Assembly: GCF_009664835.1 (NCBI RefSeq)
Contig: NZ_CP045929.1
Span: 3,906,001 to 3,970,000 of the forward strand
Direction of reading: 5' to 3'
Length of the DNA: 64,000 bases
DNA from: Allosaccharopolyspora coralli
Lineage (GTDB): Bacteria > Actinomycetota > Actinomycetes > Mycobacteriales > Pseudonocardiaceae
The stretch's first letter is position 1; each line of letters opens with the position of its first letter. Below are positions 44,493-53,356 of this stretch, in pieces. The translations under genes were made by a program, and so were the position numbers. Below the pieces are notes generated by a model, which saw only the letters and a program-made list of their open reading frames with translations, ran no database searches and had not been told where the DNA came from.

Positions 44493-44542
44493 GTCGTCGG
44501 TGGCGGGTCGCCGACCCGCCACCGCACGCTACGGTGACGCGC

Positions 44543-44944
44543 ATGGACTCCCAGCGTCACGAGCCCGACCGGGCCGATCGACGGTGGCCGCGACGGCTCT
44601 ACCGGCAGGGAGTCGAACCCGACGCACGATTCACGCTCGCCAACGAACGCACCTTCCTCGCATGGCTGCGGACTTCACTGGCCCTGATGGCCGCCGGGGT
44701 CGCCGTCGAGGCGCTCGCGGCCGCGACCGGTGGCTCGAACGTACTGCGCACCATCCTCGCTCTCGCCCTGCTCGGCGCTGGAATCCTGTGCAGCATCGGG
44801 GCGTTCGCCCGGTGGTTCGCCACCGAACTCGCGCTGCGCACCGGCCGCCCGCTGCCCGCACCGAGGCTCGCACCCGTGCTCGGTGTCGGACTCGCCGTCG
44901 TGGGCGCGGCAACGTGCGTGTTGCTGCTGACCTACGGGGTGTGA
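44543..44944 (+). CDS. DUF202 membrane protein (YidH-like)
   Basis: The 133-residue protein has a cytoplasmic N terminus with the family motif LANERTFLAWLRTSLALMAA. Three membrane segments follow (LALMAAGVAVEALAAAT, TILALALLGAGILCSIGAF, VLGVGLAVVGAATCVLLLTY). Function unknown. It is followed after 3 bases by a second DUF202 gene, and pairs of such genes are common in actinobacteria and may form a heteromer. The ATG at 44543 is used, with an upstream GTG 9 bases earlier as an alternative. Confidence 0.82.
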   Translation: MDSQRHEPDRADRRWPRRLYRQGVEPDARFTLANERTFLAWLRTSLALMAAGVAVEALAAATGGSNVLRTILALALLGAGILCSIGAFARWFATELALRTGRPLPAPRLAPVLGVGLAVVGAATCVLLLTYGV

Positions 44945-44947
44945 GCC

Positions 44948-45280
44948 GTGACTTCCCGCTGGCACGAACCGGAAAGCCCCGGCCTGCAGGTGGAACGAAC
45001 CACGCTCGCCTGGCTTCGGACCTCGCTCGCGTTCGTCGTGGGACTGCTGCTGATCGTGCGGTTCGTCGCGCACCACAGTGCGCTGCTCGCGGCGATCGGG
45101 ATCACAGTCGCACTCCCGGCGGCACTACTCGTCGCCGCGCTCGCCGCCCGGCGCTTCCGACACTCCCTGTGGTCCTTGCCCACGCACGACACACTTCCCG
45201 ACGGAGCGTTGCCAGCGGGTGTCGCCGCGTTGGGGCTCGTGGTCGGTAGCTGCGGCGTGGCCTACGTTCTGCTGAACTGA
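44948..45280 (+). CDS. DUF202 membrane protein, second
   Basis: A 110-residue protein with QVERTTLAWLRTSLAFVVGL (the DUF202 motif), then two further membrane segments (LLAAIGITVALPAALLVAAL and LPAGVAALGLVVGSCGVAYV). It starts with GTG just after the previous stop, so the pair is cotranscribed. Its last 19 bases overlap the end of the convergent GH13-like gene. Confidence 0.82.
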   Translation: MTSRWHEPESPGLQVERTTLAWLRTSLAFVVGLLLIVRFVAHHSALLAAIGITVALPAALLVAALAARRFRHSLWSLPTHDTLPDGALPAGVAALGLVVGSCGVAYVLLN

Positions 45281-46530
45281 GCATTGCCGGACTGGGGTTG
45301 TCCGCGCAGCCACACCGCCGCGTTCGCGGGCAGCTCGCCCTCGGGCAGGTCCGTGCTGGCGAGCAGTACCTCGCCGGGGGGCCGCCGCACGGCTTCTCCC
45401 GTGGTGTTCAACGCACAGATCGCACCCCCGGCAGCCCTGCGGAACGCGAGACAGCCTTCCGGGGCTCCGTACCACTCGACGTCGTGATCCTGTGAGTCCC
45501 ACAGTCGCTGCCGCAGGTCGATCCCGTTGCGGTACAACGACAACGTCGAGGAATCGTCCTCCAGTTGGGACTCCACCGTGAACTTCGCCCAGTCCGAATC
45601 CCACGGATCCCACGGCCCGGGCGCGGCGGAGAAACCGAACGGGGGCTCGGTTCCCTCCCAGAGCATCGGCGGTCGTACGGCCGAGTTCCGGATGGTCTCG
45701 GCGTTCGGCAATCCCAGTTCCTCGCCGTAGTCGAACCCGATCGACCCCGGCAGCGCCATGAGCACCAGCGCAGCTGCCCGAGCACGCTGCCGTCCGAGCA
45801 CGCCCCCGCCGAAGCGGGTCGTCGGCAGCAAGCGGTCCGCGCGACCCAGTGACCACGAGGGGCACAACCCGTGACCGGGACGGGCCAGGACCGAGTCGGC
45901 GACTCGCCGCACCTGCACGGCGTCGAAGTCCGCCAGACCGAATCGCATGTCGACCCCGAGATGCATCGGAGGCCGCACCTGCGGGTCGCGGTACCAGCGC
46001 TCGTCGAGCAGGGCCGCGAGCACCGCGTCCGGATAGTCGTCGAAAACCGGGAGCGCCAGTTCCAGCATCCGGTGGAGGTCGTCGTCGATCGCCTCGGCCG
46101 ACCGCGGCGCGGCCCCGAGGCGTATCCCGTCCATGCCCCGGTCCAGCCAAAAGGACACGCCGTCGGCGATCACGCGCGCCGAGTCCGGGCCGTTCAGCAC
46201 CGAGCGGCCGAAGGCGAGGTCCAGCACCAAGCGCAGACCCGCCGTGTGCGCTTCGTCGACCAGCCGGTCCAACGACGGCAGGTCACCCGCCAGCGGGTCG
46301 AGTTCACTGCCTTCGCCGGTGACGGTGCGATCGAACACGTACGTCATCCACACCGCGTCCACCCCGAGCAACTCCAGATAGCCGAGGTGGCTGCGCAGAC
46401 CGTTGATGTCGCCCACGCCGTCACCGTCGGAGTCGACGAAGCCGCGCACGTTGACCTGGTAGTACACGGCCCGGTTCCACCAGTACGCGCACCCGCCCGG
46501 CGACCGGGGAAATTCGGTAACGGCGCGCAT
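45262..46530 (-). CDS. GH13-like protein without the usual catalytic residues
   Basis: The 422-residue protein keeps the alpha-glucosidase/amylase barrel outline (WWNRAVYYQVNVRGFVDSDG, DGVGDINGLRSHLGYLELLG, VDAVWMTYVF) and a C-terminal beta domain. The normal nucleophile position in DGFRLD is DGIRLG (Gly at 139). The acid/base Glu of the IGEVW strand is lost (DAVLAALLDE, about 168-177), and NH of DxxxNH is absent (LVLDLAFGRS). It is also about 120 residues shorter than active relatives. Activity is therefore doubtful, and a binding or regulatory role is more likely. The ATG at 46530 is chosen because it precedes the barrel. Confidence 0.75.
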   Translation of the reverse strand: MRAVTEFPRSPGGCAYWWNRAVYYQVNVRGFVDSDGDGVGDINGLRSHLGYLELLGVDAVWMTYVFDRTVTGEGSELDPLAGDLPSLDRLVDEAHTAGLRLVLDLAFGRSVLNGPDSARVIADGVSFWLDRGMDGIRLGAAPRSAEAIDDDLHRMLELALPVFDDYPDAVLAALLDERWYRDPQVRPPMHLGVDMRFGLADFDAVQVRRVADSVLARPGHGLCPSWSLGRADRLLPTTRFGGGVLGRQRARAAALVLMALPGSIGFDYGEELGLPNAETIRNSAVRPPMLWEGTEPPFGFSAAPGPWDPWDSDWAKFTVESQLEDDSSTLSLYRNGIDLRQRLWDSQDHDVEWYGAPEGCLAFRRAAGGAICALNTTGEAVRRPPGEVLLASTDLPEGELPANAAVWLRGQPQSGNAQFSRT

Positions 46531-46594
46531 GGCAGCCGAAGATACCCGGCGGTCGCCGGACCGGGCAGGCGACGTGCGGCCATCGTGTTCGGGT

Positions 46595-46623
46595 GGGTGT
46601 GGCGAACGTGGCCCGCCACACCC
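46595..46623 (-). terminator. Stem-loop after sdaA
   Basis: GGGTGTGGCG (46595-46604) pairs perfectly with CGCCACACCC (46614-46623), 6 bases beyond the sdaA stop in the direction of transcription. It separates sdaA from the GH13-like gene. Confidence 0.65.
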
Positions 46624-46628
46624 GCCCG

Positions 46629-47984
46629 TCAGCACTCGATGACGTTGACGGCGAGTCCGCCGCGCGCGGTCTCCTTGTACTTGACCTTCATGTCCCGGCC
46701 GGTGTCGCGCATCGTCTTGATGACCTTGTCGAGCGACACGAAATGCGAACCGTTGCCGCGCAACGCCATGCGGGCGGCCGTGATCGCCTTGACCGACGCG
46801 ACCGCGTTGCGTTCGATACACGGGATCTGCACCAGTCCCCCGATGGGGTCGCAGGTGAGCCCGAGATTGTGCTCCATCGCGATCTCGGCGGCGTTCTCCA
46901 CCTGTGCGGGAGTGCCGCCGAGCACCTCGGTGAGACCCGCCGCGGCCATCGAGCAGGCCGAGCCGACCTCACCCTGACACCCGACCTCGGCCCCGGAGAT
47001 CGACGCGTTCTCCTTGAACAGCACGCCGATCGCACCCGCCGCCAGCAGGAAGCGCACGATCCCGTTCTCGTCCGCACCGGGCACACACCGCGCGTAGTAG
47101 TGCAGCACGGCGGGAACGATGCCCGCGGCCCCGTTGGTGGGCGCGGTGACGACCCGACCGCCTGCGGCGTTCTCCTCGTTGACCGCCAACGCGTAGAGCG
47201 TCACCCACTCCATCGCGTCATCGGTGTCGGTGAGACTCGCCCGCAGGTCGGCCGCGCGGCGCTGCACCTTCAGACCACCGGGCAGCACCCCGTCGGCCGT
47301 GCAGCCGTTGTGCACGCACTCCTGCATGACGTCCCAGATGTGGACCAGCCCGCGCCGGGTCGTCTCCTCGTCCCGCCACGACGCCTCGTTGGCCAGCATG
47401 AGTTCACTGATCGACGAACCGGTGCGCTGAGCTTGTTCCAGCAGACCGTCCCCTGTGGAGAACGGGTGCGCCACCGGCGTCTCGTCCTCCTTGATGCGGT
47501 CCGCGCCCGACGCGTCGTCGTCGACGACGAACCCACCACCCACCGAGTAGTAGGTCGCCGACAGCAGCGCCTCACCGGTCTTGTCCTGGGCCACGAACCG
47601 CATTCCGTTGGGGTGCAACGGAAGCGATTTGCGCCGGTGCATCACGAGATCCCGGTCCACCGAGTAGCGAATCTCGTGCTCGCCACCCAGCCGGAGCCGG
47701 TTCGTGGCCCGGATCTCCTCGACCCGGGGTTCCACAGCCCGAGGGTCCACCGATTCCGGTGCGTGACCTTCCAGCCCGACCAGGACGGCTTTCGGGCTGC
47801 CGTGGCCGTGGCCGGTCGCACCCAGCGATCCGAACAGTTCGGATTTCACTCGGGCGACGTCGTGCAGCCGCCCCGACTCTTGCAACCGCGACACGAACAT
47901 CCGTGCCACACGCATCGGTCCCACAGTGTGTGAACTCGACGGGCCGATGCCCACCGAGAACAAGTCGAAGACACTGATCGCCAT
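46629..47984 (-). CDS. sdaA: L-serine ammonia-lyase (dehydratase), iron-sulfur type
   Basis: The 451-residue single-chain enzyme converts L-serine to pyruvate and ammonia. It has the N-terminal beta domain ([20 protein letters not shown]) and the catalytic alpha domain with the cysteines of the [4Fe-4S] cluster ([27 protein letters not shown]). [15 protein letters not shown] is also conserved. It follows gcvH after 28 bases in the same direction and probably shares the glycine-riboswitch-controlled transcript. High glycine is converted to serine and then removed as pyruvate. Confidence 0.95.
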   Translation of the reverse strand: MAISVFDLFSVGIGPSSSHTVGPMRVARMFVSRLQESGRLHDVARVKSELFGSLGATGHGHGSPKAVLVGLEGHAPESVDPRAVEPRVEEIRATNRLRLGGEHEIRYSVDRDLVMHRRKSLPLHPNGMRFVAQDKTGEALLSATYYSVGGGFVVDDDASGADRIKEDETPVAHPFSTGDGLLEQAQRTGSSISELMLANEASWRDEETTRRGLVHIWDVMQECVHNGCTADGVLPGGLKVQRRAADLRASLTDTDDAMEWVTLYALAVNEENAAGGRVVTAPTNGAAGIVPAVLHYYARCVPGADENGIVRFLLAAGAIGVLFKENASISGAEVGCQGEVGSACSMAAAGLTEVLGGTPAQVENAAEIAMEHNLGLTCDPIGGLVQIPCIERNAVASVKAITAARMALRGNGSHFVSLDKVIKTMRDTGRDMKVKYKETARGGLAVNVIEC

Positions 47985-48012
47985 TGATCGGTACCTCCCC
48001 TCGCGAGGCGGG

Positions 48013-48387
48013 TCAGCTGGTGCCCGTGAGTTCGGCGTACTGCTGCGCTGTCAGCACCGTGCCGGGCTGCTCGACGCGAAGCTCCAACAGCCACCCCGCA
48101 CCGAACGGTTCGGCGTTGACCAGGCCCGGCTCGTCGGCGACCGCCTCGTTGACGGCGACGACCTCACCGGTGGCCGGTGCGTACAGGTCGCTGACGGACT
48201 TCGTCGACTCGAGTTCGCCGCAGGACTCTCCGGCCTTCACCGTGTCGCCGACGTCGGGCAGCTGGACGTAGACGATGTCGCCGAGGGACTCGGCCGCGTA
48301 CGGGGTCACACCGACCCGGACCACGTCGCCGCGGTCCTCCAGCCACTCGTGTTCCTCGGTGTAGCTCAGGGTGGTGGGAAGAGACAT
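48013..48387 (-). CDS. gcvH: Glycine cleavage system H protein
   Basis: The 124-residue lipoyl carrier shows [18 protein letters not shown] at the start, [20 protein letters not shown] in the middle and the lipoylated lysine in [14 protein letters not shown] (about residue 65). It shuttles the methylamine group between the P, T and L proteins, which are not in this window. The ATG at 48387 sits about 60 bases after a tandem glycine riboswitch. sdaA follows downstream. Confidence 0.96.
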   Translation of the reverse strand: MSLPTTLSYTEEHEWLEDRGDVVRVGVTPYAAESLGDIVYVQLPDVGDTVKAGESCGELESTKSVSDLYAPATGEVVAVNEAVADEPGLVNAEPFGAGWLLELRVEQPGTVLTAQQYAELTGTS

Positions 48388-48448
48388 GGCAGGCTCCGTC
48401 CGTCGAGGGGTCGCACTCGTTGCAGCGGGCACGGACGCTCCGCGTCCC

Positions 48449-48632
48449 GTGCCTCCCCCTCTGTTGCGGAACCTGAGAGATTCACCGCACGAGGCGGCTT
48501 TCACCGTGGGTGCGCGCCGGGCACGCTTTCCAGAGTTGCCTCGGCCGAACGGTCATGGGTGCCTGAGAGTGTGCGGGGAGTCTTGCTCCTTCGGCGCCCC
48601 ACGAGCTGGTCGCGGGGTCTCTCCCGTTCGGT
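48449..48632 (-). promoter_or_regulatory. Tandem glycine riboswitch upstream of gcvH-sdaA
   Basis: On the minus strand two aptamers follow each other. The first contains GGGAGAGACC, CGCCGAAGGAGCAA and CTCTCAGGCA. The second contains CTCTGGAAAG, GGTGAAAGCC and CTCTCAGG. The conserved CTCTCAGG boxes lie at 48569-48562 and 48479-48472, exactly 90 bases apart. Glycine binding to such RNAs usually turns on glycine-degradation genes, here gcvH and probably sdaA. Confidence 0.92.
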
Positions 48633-48799
48633 GTCGACGGCCGGTGTGCGGTTGTCTGTTCGAGAAGCAACGATAATCGGGCCGTTCGCGCTGTCAACGG
48701 GCGGCTCGTCTCGAGCACCGGCCACTCGCCTCCGACGCGGCTCCTCCGCCGACCGCGCCCCGTCCCCTCGCATCCCTCTTCGCCTGAGGTTCGTCGCCG

Positions 48800-48855
48800 G
48801 TGACAGTAAGGGAACTTTCCTGTCACCAGTGACAGGAAAGTTCCCTTACTGTCAT
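48800..48855. repeat. 56-bp palindrome family, full consensus copy
   Basis: The left arm starting GTGACAGTAAGGGAAC is matched by its exact complement on the right except at the last base. The centre is CA. It ends 1 base before the ald stop codon, on the downstream side of ald. Confidence 0.93.
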
Positions 48856-48856
48856 C

Positions 48857-49972
48857 TCAGGCGAGGGCGTGGGTGACCTCGGTGTGGGAGAGGTTGTGGG
48901 CCTCGGCGACGGCGGCGTTGGTGAGGTATCCCTCGTGGGTGTTGAGGCCCTCGGCGAGCGCGTCGTCGGCGCGGCAGGCGTCGCGCCAGCCTTCGTCGGC
49001 GATGCGGAGTGCGTACGGCAGCGTGACGTTGGTGAGGGCGTGGGTCGACGTGCTGGGCACGGCACCGGGCATGTTGGCCACGCAGTAGAACACCGACTCG
49101 TGCACGGTGTAGGTCGGCGCGTCGTGCGTGGTGGGCCGGGAGTCGGCGAAGCAGCCGCCCTGGTCGATGGCGATGTCGACGAGCACGCTGCCGGAACGCA
49201 TCTGCGAGACGAGTTGGTTGGAGACGAGCTTCGGGGCTCGCGCGCCGGGGATGAGCACGGCGCCGATGACCATGTCGGCGGAGGTCACGGCCTGTTCGAG
49301 GGTGTAGCGGTTGGAGGCGATGGTGCGCATCTGGCCGCGGTAGTCGCGGTCGATGTCGCGAAGCTTGTCGACGTTGGTGTCCAGCACCTCCACGTCGGCA
49401 CCCATGCCCAGCGCGATACTCGCCGCGTTGAGCCCGGCGACTCCGCCGCCGATGACCACGACACGGGCCGGCGGCACGCCGGGCACTCCGCCGGGCAGCA
49501 CGCCCCGGCCTCCGGTGGGGCTCATCAGCGAATACGCGCCGACCTGCGCGGAGAGCCTGCCTGCGACCTCGCTCATCGGCGCCAGCAGGGGTAGCCCGCC
49601 GCCGGGGGTCTGGACCGTTTCGTAGGCGATGGCGGTGGCTCCGGAGGCGAGCAGTGCCCGAGTCAGTTCTGCCTCGGCGGCCAGGTGCAGGTAGGTGAAC
49701 AGCACCTGGCCGCGCCGCAGCCGCGGGTACTCCTCGGCGATCGGTTCCTTGACCTTGAGCACGAGCTGGCCTTCGGCCCAGACCTCGTCGGCCGATGGCA
49801 GGATCTTCGCCCCCGCGGCCAGGTAGTCCTCGTCGGGAATCGCCGAGCCCGTCCCGGCTCCGGTCTCGACGAAGACCTCGTGGCCGCGGCTGACGAACTC
49901 GTACGCCCCCGCTGGTGTGCACGCCACCCGGTACTCGTGATTCTTGATCTCGCGGGGCACTGCGATCTTCAC
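48857..49972 (-). CDS. ald: Alanine dehydrogenase
   Basis: The 371-residue NAD-dependent enzyme interconverts L-alanine and pyruvate plus ammonia. It shows MKIAVPREIKNHEYRVACTP at the N terminus, KVKEP, YLHLA (about residue 95), the NAD site VVVIGGGVAGLNAASIALGM (about 170) and VDIAIDQGGCFADSRPTTHD. The GTG start at 49972 follows AGAGGA by 7 bases. Upstream in-frame codons lie in a region without coding character. No AldR-type regulator is adjacent. Confidence 0.96.
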   Translation of the reverse strand: MKIAVPREIKNHEYRVACTPAGAYEFVSRGHEVFVETGAGTGSAIPDEDYLAAGAKILPSADEVWAEGQLVLKVKEPIAEEYPRLRRGQVLFTYLHLAAEAELTRALLASGATAIAYETVQTPGGGLPLLAPMSEVAGRLSAQVGAYSLMSPTGGRGVLPGGVPGVPPARVVVIGGGVAGLNAASIALGMGADVEVLDTNVDKLRDIDRDYRGQMRTIASNRYTLEQAVTSADMVIGAVLIPGARAPKLVSNQLVSQMRSGSVLVDIAIDQGGCFADSRPTTHDAPTYTVHESVFYCVANMPGAVPSTSTHALTNVTLPYALRIADEGWRDACRADDALAEGLNTHEGYLTNAAVAEAHNLSHTEVTHALA

Positions 49973-50481
49973 GGCGAAGTCCTCTCGTCGTCCTCGCGCA
50001 CTGTGGTGCGCGTTCCTCGTCCGGGACGCCTCCTGGGCGTTCAGATGTGTTGCGCACCACGATCCGCTGCCGGGAGCGGCGACGCATCGTGCCCACAGGA
50101 CGACCTCGACCCGTTGCGTTGTGCGTGAGCACAAATCGCGCGGCGTATGCGGCCACGCTGGACGACGACACGGATGAAGCGAAGAAAGGGCGGCGCGCTC
50201 GACCAGCCTGGGGGTCACCGGGAGCACGCCGCCAACCCCAGTGTAGGACACGACCGCGTGTTTGCCGACGCCCCCTGGGCCCCGAACGGGGAATTTCCCA
50301 GGGCGGAGTTCATACACCAGCGTCACTCGAAACGGTGACCTTCACTCCGTGGTTGTGCAGTCGCGCGGGGCACGCGCCGATGACCACTCGCAGTGCGGAC
50401 GAACGCCACCCGAATTGGTGGCGAGCACGGTTAAACCGCCCCCGTCGAATACGTCGGCTCACGACCCCGGGAGAGCACGAC
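49973..50481. other. 509-base intergenic region between ald and a divergent gene
   Basis: No convincing gene is present. It must hold the ald promoter and that of the gene at 50482. I see no 56-bp palindrome, clear operator or terminator in it. Confidence 0.5.
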
Positions 50482-51075
50482 ATGGACCGGACAGCCTCCA
50501 CCGCCGAAACCCCTGACCACGAGCCGGACGCAGGCACCGAACACCAGCACGACCACTGGCGACGCGACGTCCTCGGCCGGCTCGACACGCTGGACGGCGC
50601 CGTTACGGCAGGAGCCGACACGCTGATCCCACTCGCCCGCACCGAGCTCTACCGACTGTCCGAAGGGTTCCGCAGGCTGCTCGACGAACACCGCCCGGAC
50701 GCTGAGGGACGCTGCCACGCCTGCCCCGGCGCTTTCCGCGGCCGCCGCTGGCCGTGCTCGGTCTGGACTACCGCCTACCGCTACCTCGTCGGCGACCACT
50801 CCGACCAGGCGAACCGGGCCCGCCGCAGCCGGTTCCGCACACGCCGGGCTCATGCAGGGCCGACCCGCCACCACACCGAGCACACCGGCCCGGTCGTGGC
50901 CGAGATGATCGTCCGGTCCGGGGACGAGGGGCCGAGCGAATGGGACACCGACGAGTTCGAGCTCCCCGACCTCGCCACTGGCCGGGCCCGGCCGCAGCCA
51001 CCGATGGGCGGACATCTCGAAACCGATCACACGCGGATCCACCGGGCAGGTGTGGTTGACAGGACGGCCCGCTGA
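50482..51075 (+). CDS. Hypothetical soluble protein
   Basis: The 197-residue protein has a helical N-terminal part (DHWRRDVLGRLDTLDGAVTA) and a Cys pair in GRCHACPGAFRGRRWPCSVW that could bind a metal. A basic, Arg-rich stretch and an acidic C-terminal region (SEWDTDEFELPDLATGRA) follow. No family is recognised. The ATG at 50482 follows GGGAGAG by 8 bases. A longer frame from 50047 has no ribosome site. It is not obviously linked to either neighbour. Confidence 0.55.
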   Translation: MDRTASTAETPDHEPDAGTEHQHDHWRRDVLGRLDTLDGAVTAGADTLIPLARTELYRLSEGFRRLLDEHRPDAEGRCHACPGAFRGRRWPCSVWTTAYRYLVGDHSDQANRARRSRFRTRRAHAGPTRHHTEHTGPVVAEMIVRSGDEGPSEWDTDEFELPDLATGRARPQPPMGGHLETDHTRIHRAGVVDRTAR

Positions 51076-51217
51076 CGTCGGCATCGCGTGCCTGAACTGC
51101 TCCCGCACCAGCCTGTCGACCCGCACCAGTTCGTCCACCCGTATGAGCGATGAGGCACGATGGACACGCCCGGATCGTGACGCCGGGCGAACGTGACGCC
51201 ATTCGGGAGGACGGGTT

Positions 51218-52261
51218 TTGCACGACCGCAGCGGTCGCATCGCGGTACACGGCCTCAGCAAGTCGTTCGGCCAAGTCGACGCGGTGCAGGACCTCAGCTT
51301 CACGGTCGAGCCCGGTGTGGTGACCGGATTCCTCGGGCCGAACGGCTCGGGCAAGACGACCACCCTGCGCATGATCCTCGGCCTGGTCACCCCGACAGCG
51401 GGGCACGCAACGATCAACGGCGTGCCGTTCCAGCAACTGAGCAACCCAGCCACGGTCGTGGGCGCGGTGCTCGAAGCGCAGAGCTTTCACGGCAGTCGCA
51501 CCGCACGCAACCACCTTCGCTGCTACGCGGCCGCGATGAACGTGCCCGACGAGCAGGTCGAGCGGGCGTTGGACCTCGTCGGCCTGAGCAGCGCGGGCAG
51601 GCGCCGGGTGGGTGGGTACTCACTCGGCATGCGACAGCGCCTGTCGCTGGCGACCGCACTGCTCGGTGACCCGCAGGTGCTGGTCCTCGACGAACCCTCC
51701 AACGGTCTCGACCCGGAAGGCATCGCCTGGTTGCGCGGGTTCCTTCGGTCCTTCGCGGCCACCGGCCGCACGGTGCTCGTGTCCAGTCACCTGTTGCGCG
51801 AAATGGAACACACCGTCGACGACGTCGTGATCGTCAGCCAGGGCCGGTGCGTCTACAACGGCGACCTGGAACGGATACGCGCCGAGCAACGCACCCGCGT
51901 GCTCGTTCAGGCCTCCGACCCGGCGGCGCTCGTCACGGCACTGCAACAGCGGGGATATCGCGTCGAGTACGAGCAGGACGGGCAACTCGCGGTGTACGAC
52001 ACCGACTCCCGCACGGTCGCCGACCTCGCCCTCGACAGCGGCGTCGCGCTGTACGGGATGCGGGACGAACACGTCGATCTTGAGCAGCTTTTCTTCCAGC
52101 TGACCCGCGGGCAGTACCACGCGGCGGCACCGACGAACGGCGCGCAGTGGGGCTCACCCGGCGGGCCGGGGCAGCCCGACCCGTACGCACCGCCGCAGCA
52201 ACCACCCGATCAAGGACGACCGAACCACGGTGGACACGCCGGCCTCGGAGGGGGTGCCTGA
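51218..52261 (+). CDS. ABC transporter ATP-binding protein (ABC-2 type)
   Basis: The 347-residue protein has Walker A GPNGSGKTT (about residue 40), Q-loop VLEAQSFHG, a variant signature YSLGMRQR, Walker B VLVLDEPSNGLDP and H-loop SSH. A C-terminal proline/glycine-rich tail (PGGPGQPDPYAPPQQPPDQG) follows the usual DUF4162-like domain. The TTG start follows GGAGGA. Its stop overlaps the permease ATG (TGATG). The pair forms an exporter or bacitracin/daunorubicin-type efflux system with unknown substrate. Confidence 0.9.
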   Translation: MHDRSGRIAVHGLSKSFGQVDAVQDLSFTVEPGVVTGFLGPNGSGKTTTLRMILGLVTPTAGHATINGVPFQQLSNPATVVGAVLEAQSFHGSRTARNHLRCYAAAMNVPDEQVERALDLVGLSSAGRRRVGGYSLGMRQRLSLATALLGDPQVLVLDEPSNGLDPEGIAWLRGFLRSFAATGRTVLVSSHLLREMEHTVDDVVIVSQGRCVYNGDLERIRAEQRTRVLVQASDPAALVTALQQRGYRVEYEQDGQLAVYDTDSRTVADLALDSGVALYGMRDEHVDLEQLFFQLTRGQYHAAAPTNGAQWGSPGGPGQPDPYAPPQQPPDQGRPNHGGHAGLGGGA

Positions 52262-53106
52262 TGGGGCCGCTGGTCAAGGCCGAGTTCCGCAAGATCTTCA
52301 CCACCGGTGTGTGGTGGGGGATGCTCATCCCGGTCGCGATTCTGAGCTTCTTCGCCTCCTGGGCCGGTACCGCGCTCGGCGCCGTCCAGGAGATCCAGGA
52401 CAGCGTCGGCCAGCCCCTGCCGCTGGGGCTGCTCACGGTGTCGATGTCGACGAACTTCTGCACCGTGTTCGCGGTGCTGTTCGGCGCGTTGTCGTACTCC
52501 TCCGAGCACAACAACAAGAACATCACCACGACGTATCTCACCGGGAATCCCCGTGGCGCCGTCATGGGTGCCAAGCTCATCTCCTACGCGAACCTCGGCC
52601 TGCTCTACGGTCTGGTGAACCTGGTGCTCGCCAGCCTCGGCGCGCTGCTCGGCGCCGGTCTCGCCGGATTCGGCAACCCGGCAGACTGGTTCGCGGTCGG
52701 CGCAGCCGGACTGCTGTCGATGATGCTGTGGACGCTGCTTGGCGTCGGCCTCGGCGCGATCATCACCAACCCACCGCTGGTCATCGTCACGGTGCTGGTC
52801 TACAAGTTCTTCGAGTTGGTGCTCGCCCCGTTCCTGGCGACCAGCGAATGGTCCGAGCTCGCCGGCTATCTGCCGGGCGCGGCGGCCTCCGGGATCGTCG
52901 GCAACATCGCCGTGCCGGTGTTCATCCGGGCGGTCGCGGGAGACAACGAGCAGAACGTGCCCGCCGAGGCGTTCGAGTTCCTGCATTTCACCTTCGGCGG
53001 CACGTACGGACAGCCGTGGTGGGCGAGCGTGCTGACGTTCGCCGGCTACGCCGCCGTCGCCGTCGTCGGCGGCTGGCTCCTCAGCCGCAGGCGCGACATC
53101 ACCTGA
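52261..53106 (+). CDS. ABC-2 type transporter permease
   Basis: The 281-residue protein has six membrane segments. The first is preceded by VKAEFRKIFTTGVWW, as is usual in ABC-2 permeases, and later ones include NLGLLYGLVNLVLASLGALL and LSMMLWTLLGVGLGAIITNP. It ends GGWLLSRRRDIT. The start overlaps the ATPase gene by one base (TGATG), so the subunits are made together. A copy of repeat family B begins directly after its stop. Confidence 0.88.
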   Translation: MGPLVKAEFRKIFTTGVWWGMLIPVAILSFFASWAGTALGAVQEIQDSVGQPLPLGLLTVSMSTNFCTVFAVLFGALSYSSEHNNKNITTTYLTGNPRGAVMGAKLISYANLGLLYGLVNLVLASLGALLGAGLAGFGNPADWFAVGAAGLLSMMLWTLLGVGLGAIITNPPLVIVTVLVYKFFELVLAPFLATSEWSELAGYLPGAAASGIVGNIAVPVFIRAVAGDNEQNVPAEAFEFLHFTFGGTYGQPWWASVLTFAGYAAVAVVGGWLLSRRRDIT

Positions 53107-53112
53107 GAGTGG

Positions 53113-53298
53113 ATTTGGGAGCTGGCATGTGTGCCCGTAGGGCACGCCTCCTACAGCCGCACGGCAGGGTGAGAAACTCCGGCGTTCCAGTACGTGCCTC
53201 GTAAGGCAGGGGTTCTCGCCGCGTACGCGTGGTGCTCAAGGCGTGAACCGGGGCGGCGGTACCGGGCCACCCACCCAAGTTCTCACATGCGTTCTGAG
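53113..53298. repeat. Repeat family B, copy 2
   Basis: It is the partner of 44281-44492, with the same order of conserved blocks and hairpins (GTGCCCGTAGGGCACGCCTC, AAGGCAGGGGTTCTCGCCGC, GGGCGGCGGTACCGGGCCAC). It is about 25 bases shorter and starts 6 bases after the permease stop. Differences are spread over the whole length, so the copies are not recent. Confidence 0.7.
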
Positions 53299-53329
53299 AC
53301 GAGGTGTGTCTCGCGACGCCGAGGGCCGG

Positions 53330-53356
53330 GTGACAGGAAGGTTCCCTTACTGTCAG
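53330..53356. repeat. 56-bp palindrome family, right half only
   Basis: GTGACAGGAAGGTTCCC and TTACTGTCAG form a single 27-bp arm. The stop codon TGA of the GNAT gene (53355-53353, minus strand) is provided by its end. The left arm is absent, with repeat family B ending 31 bases away. Confidence 0.75.
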
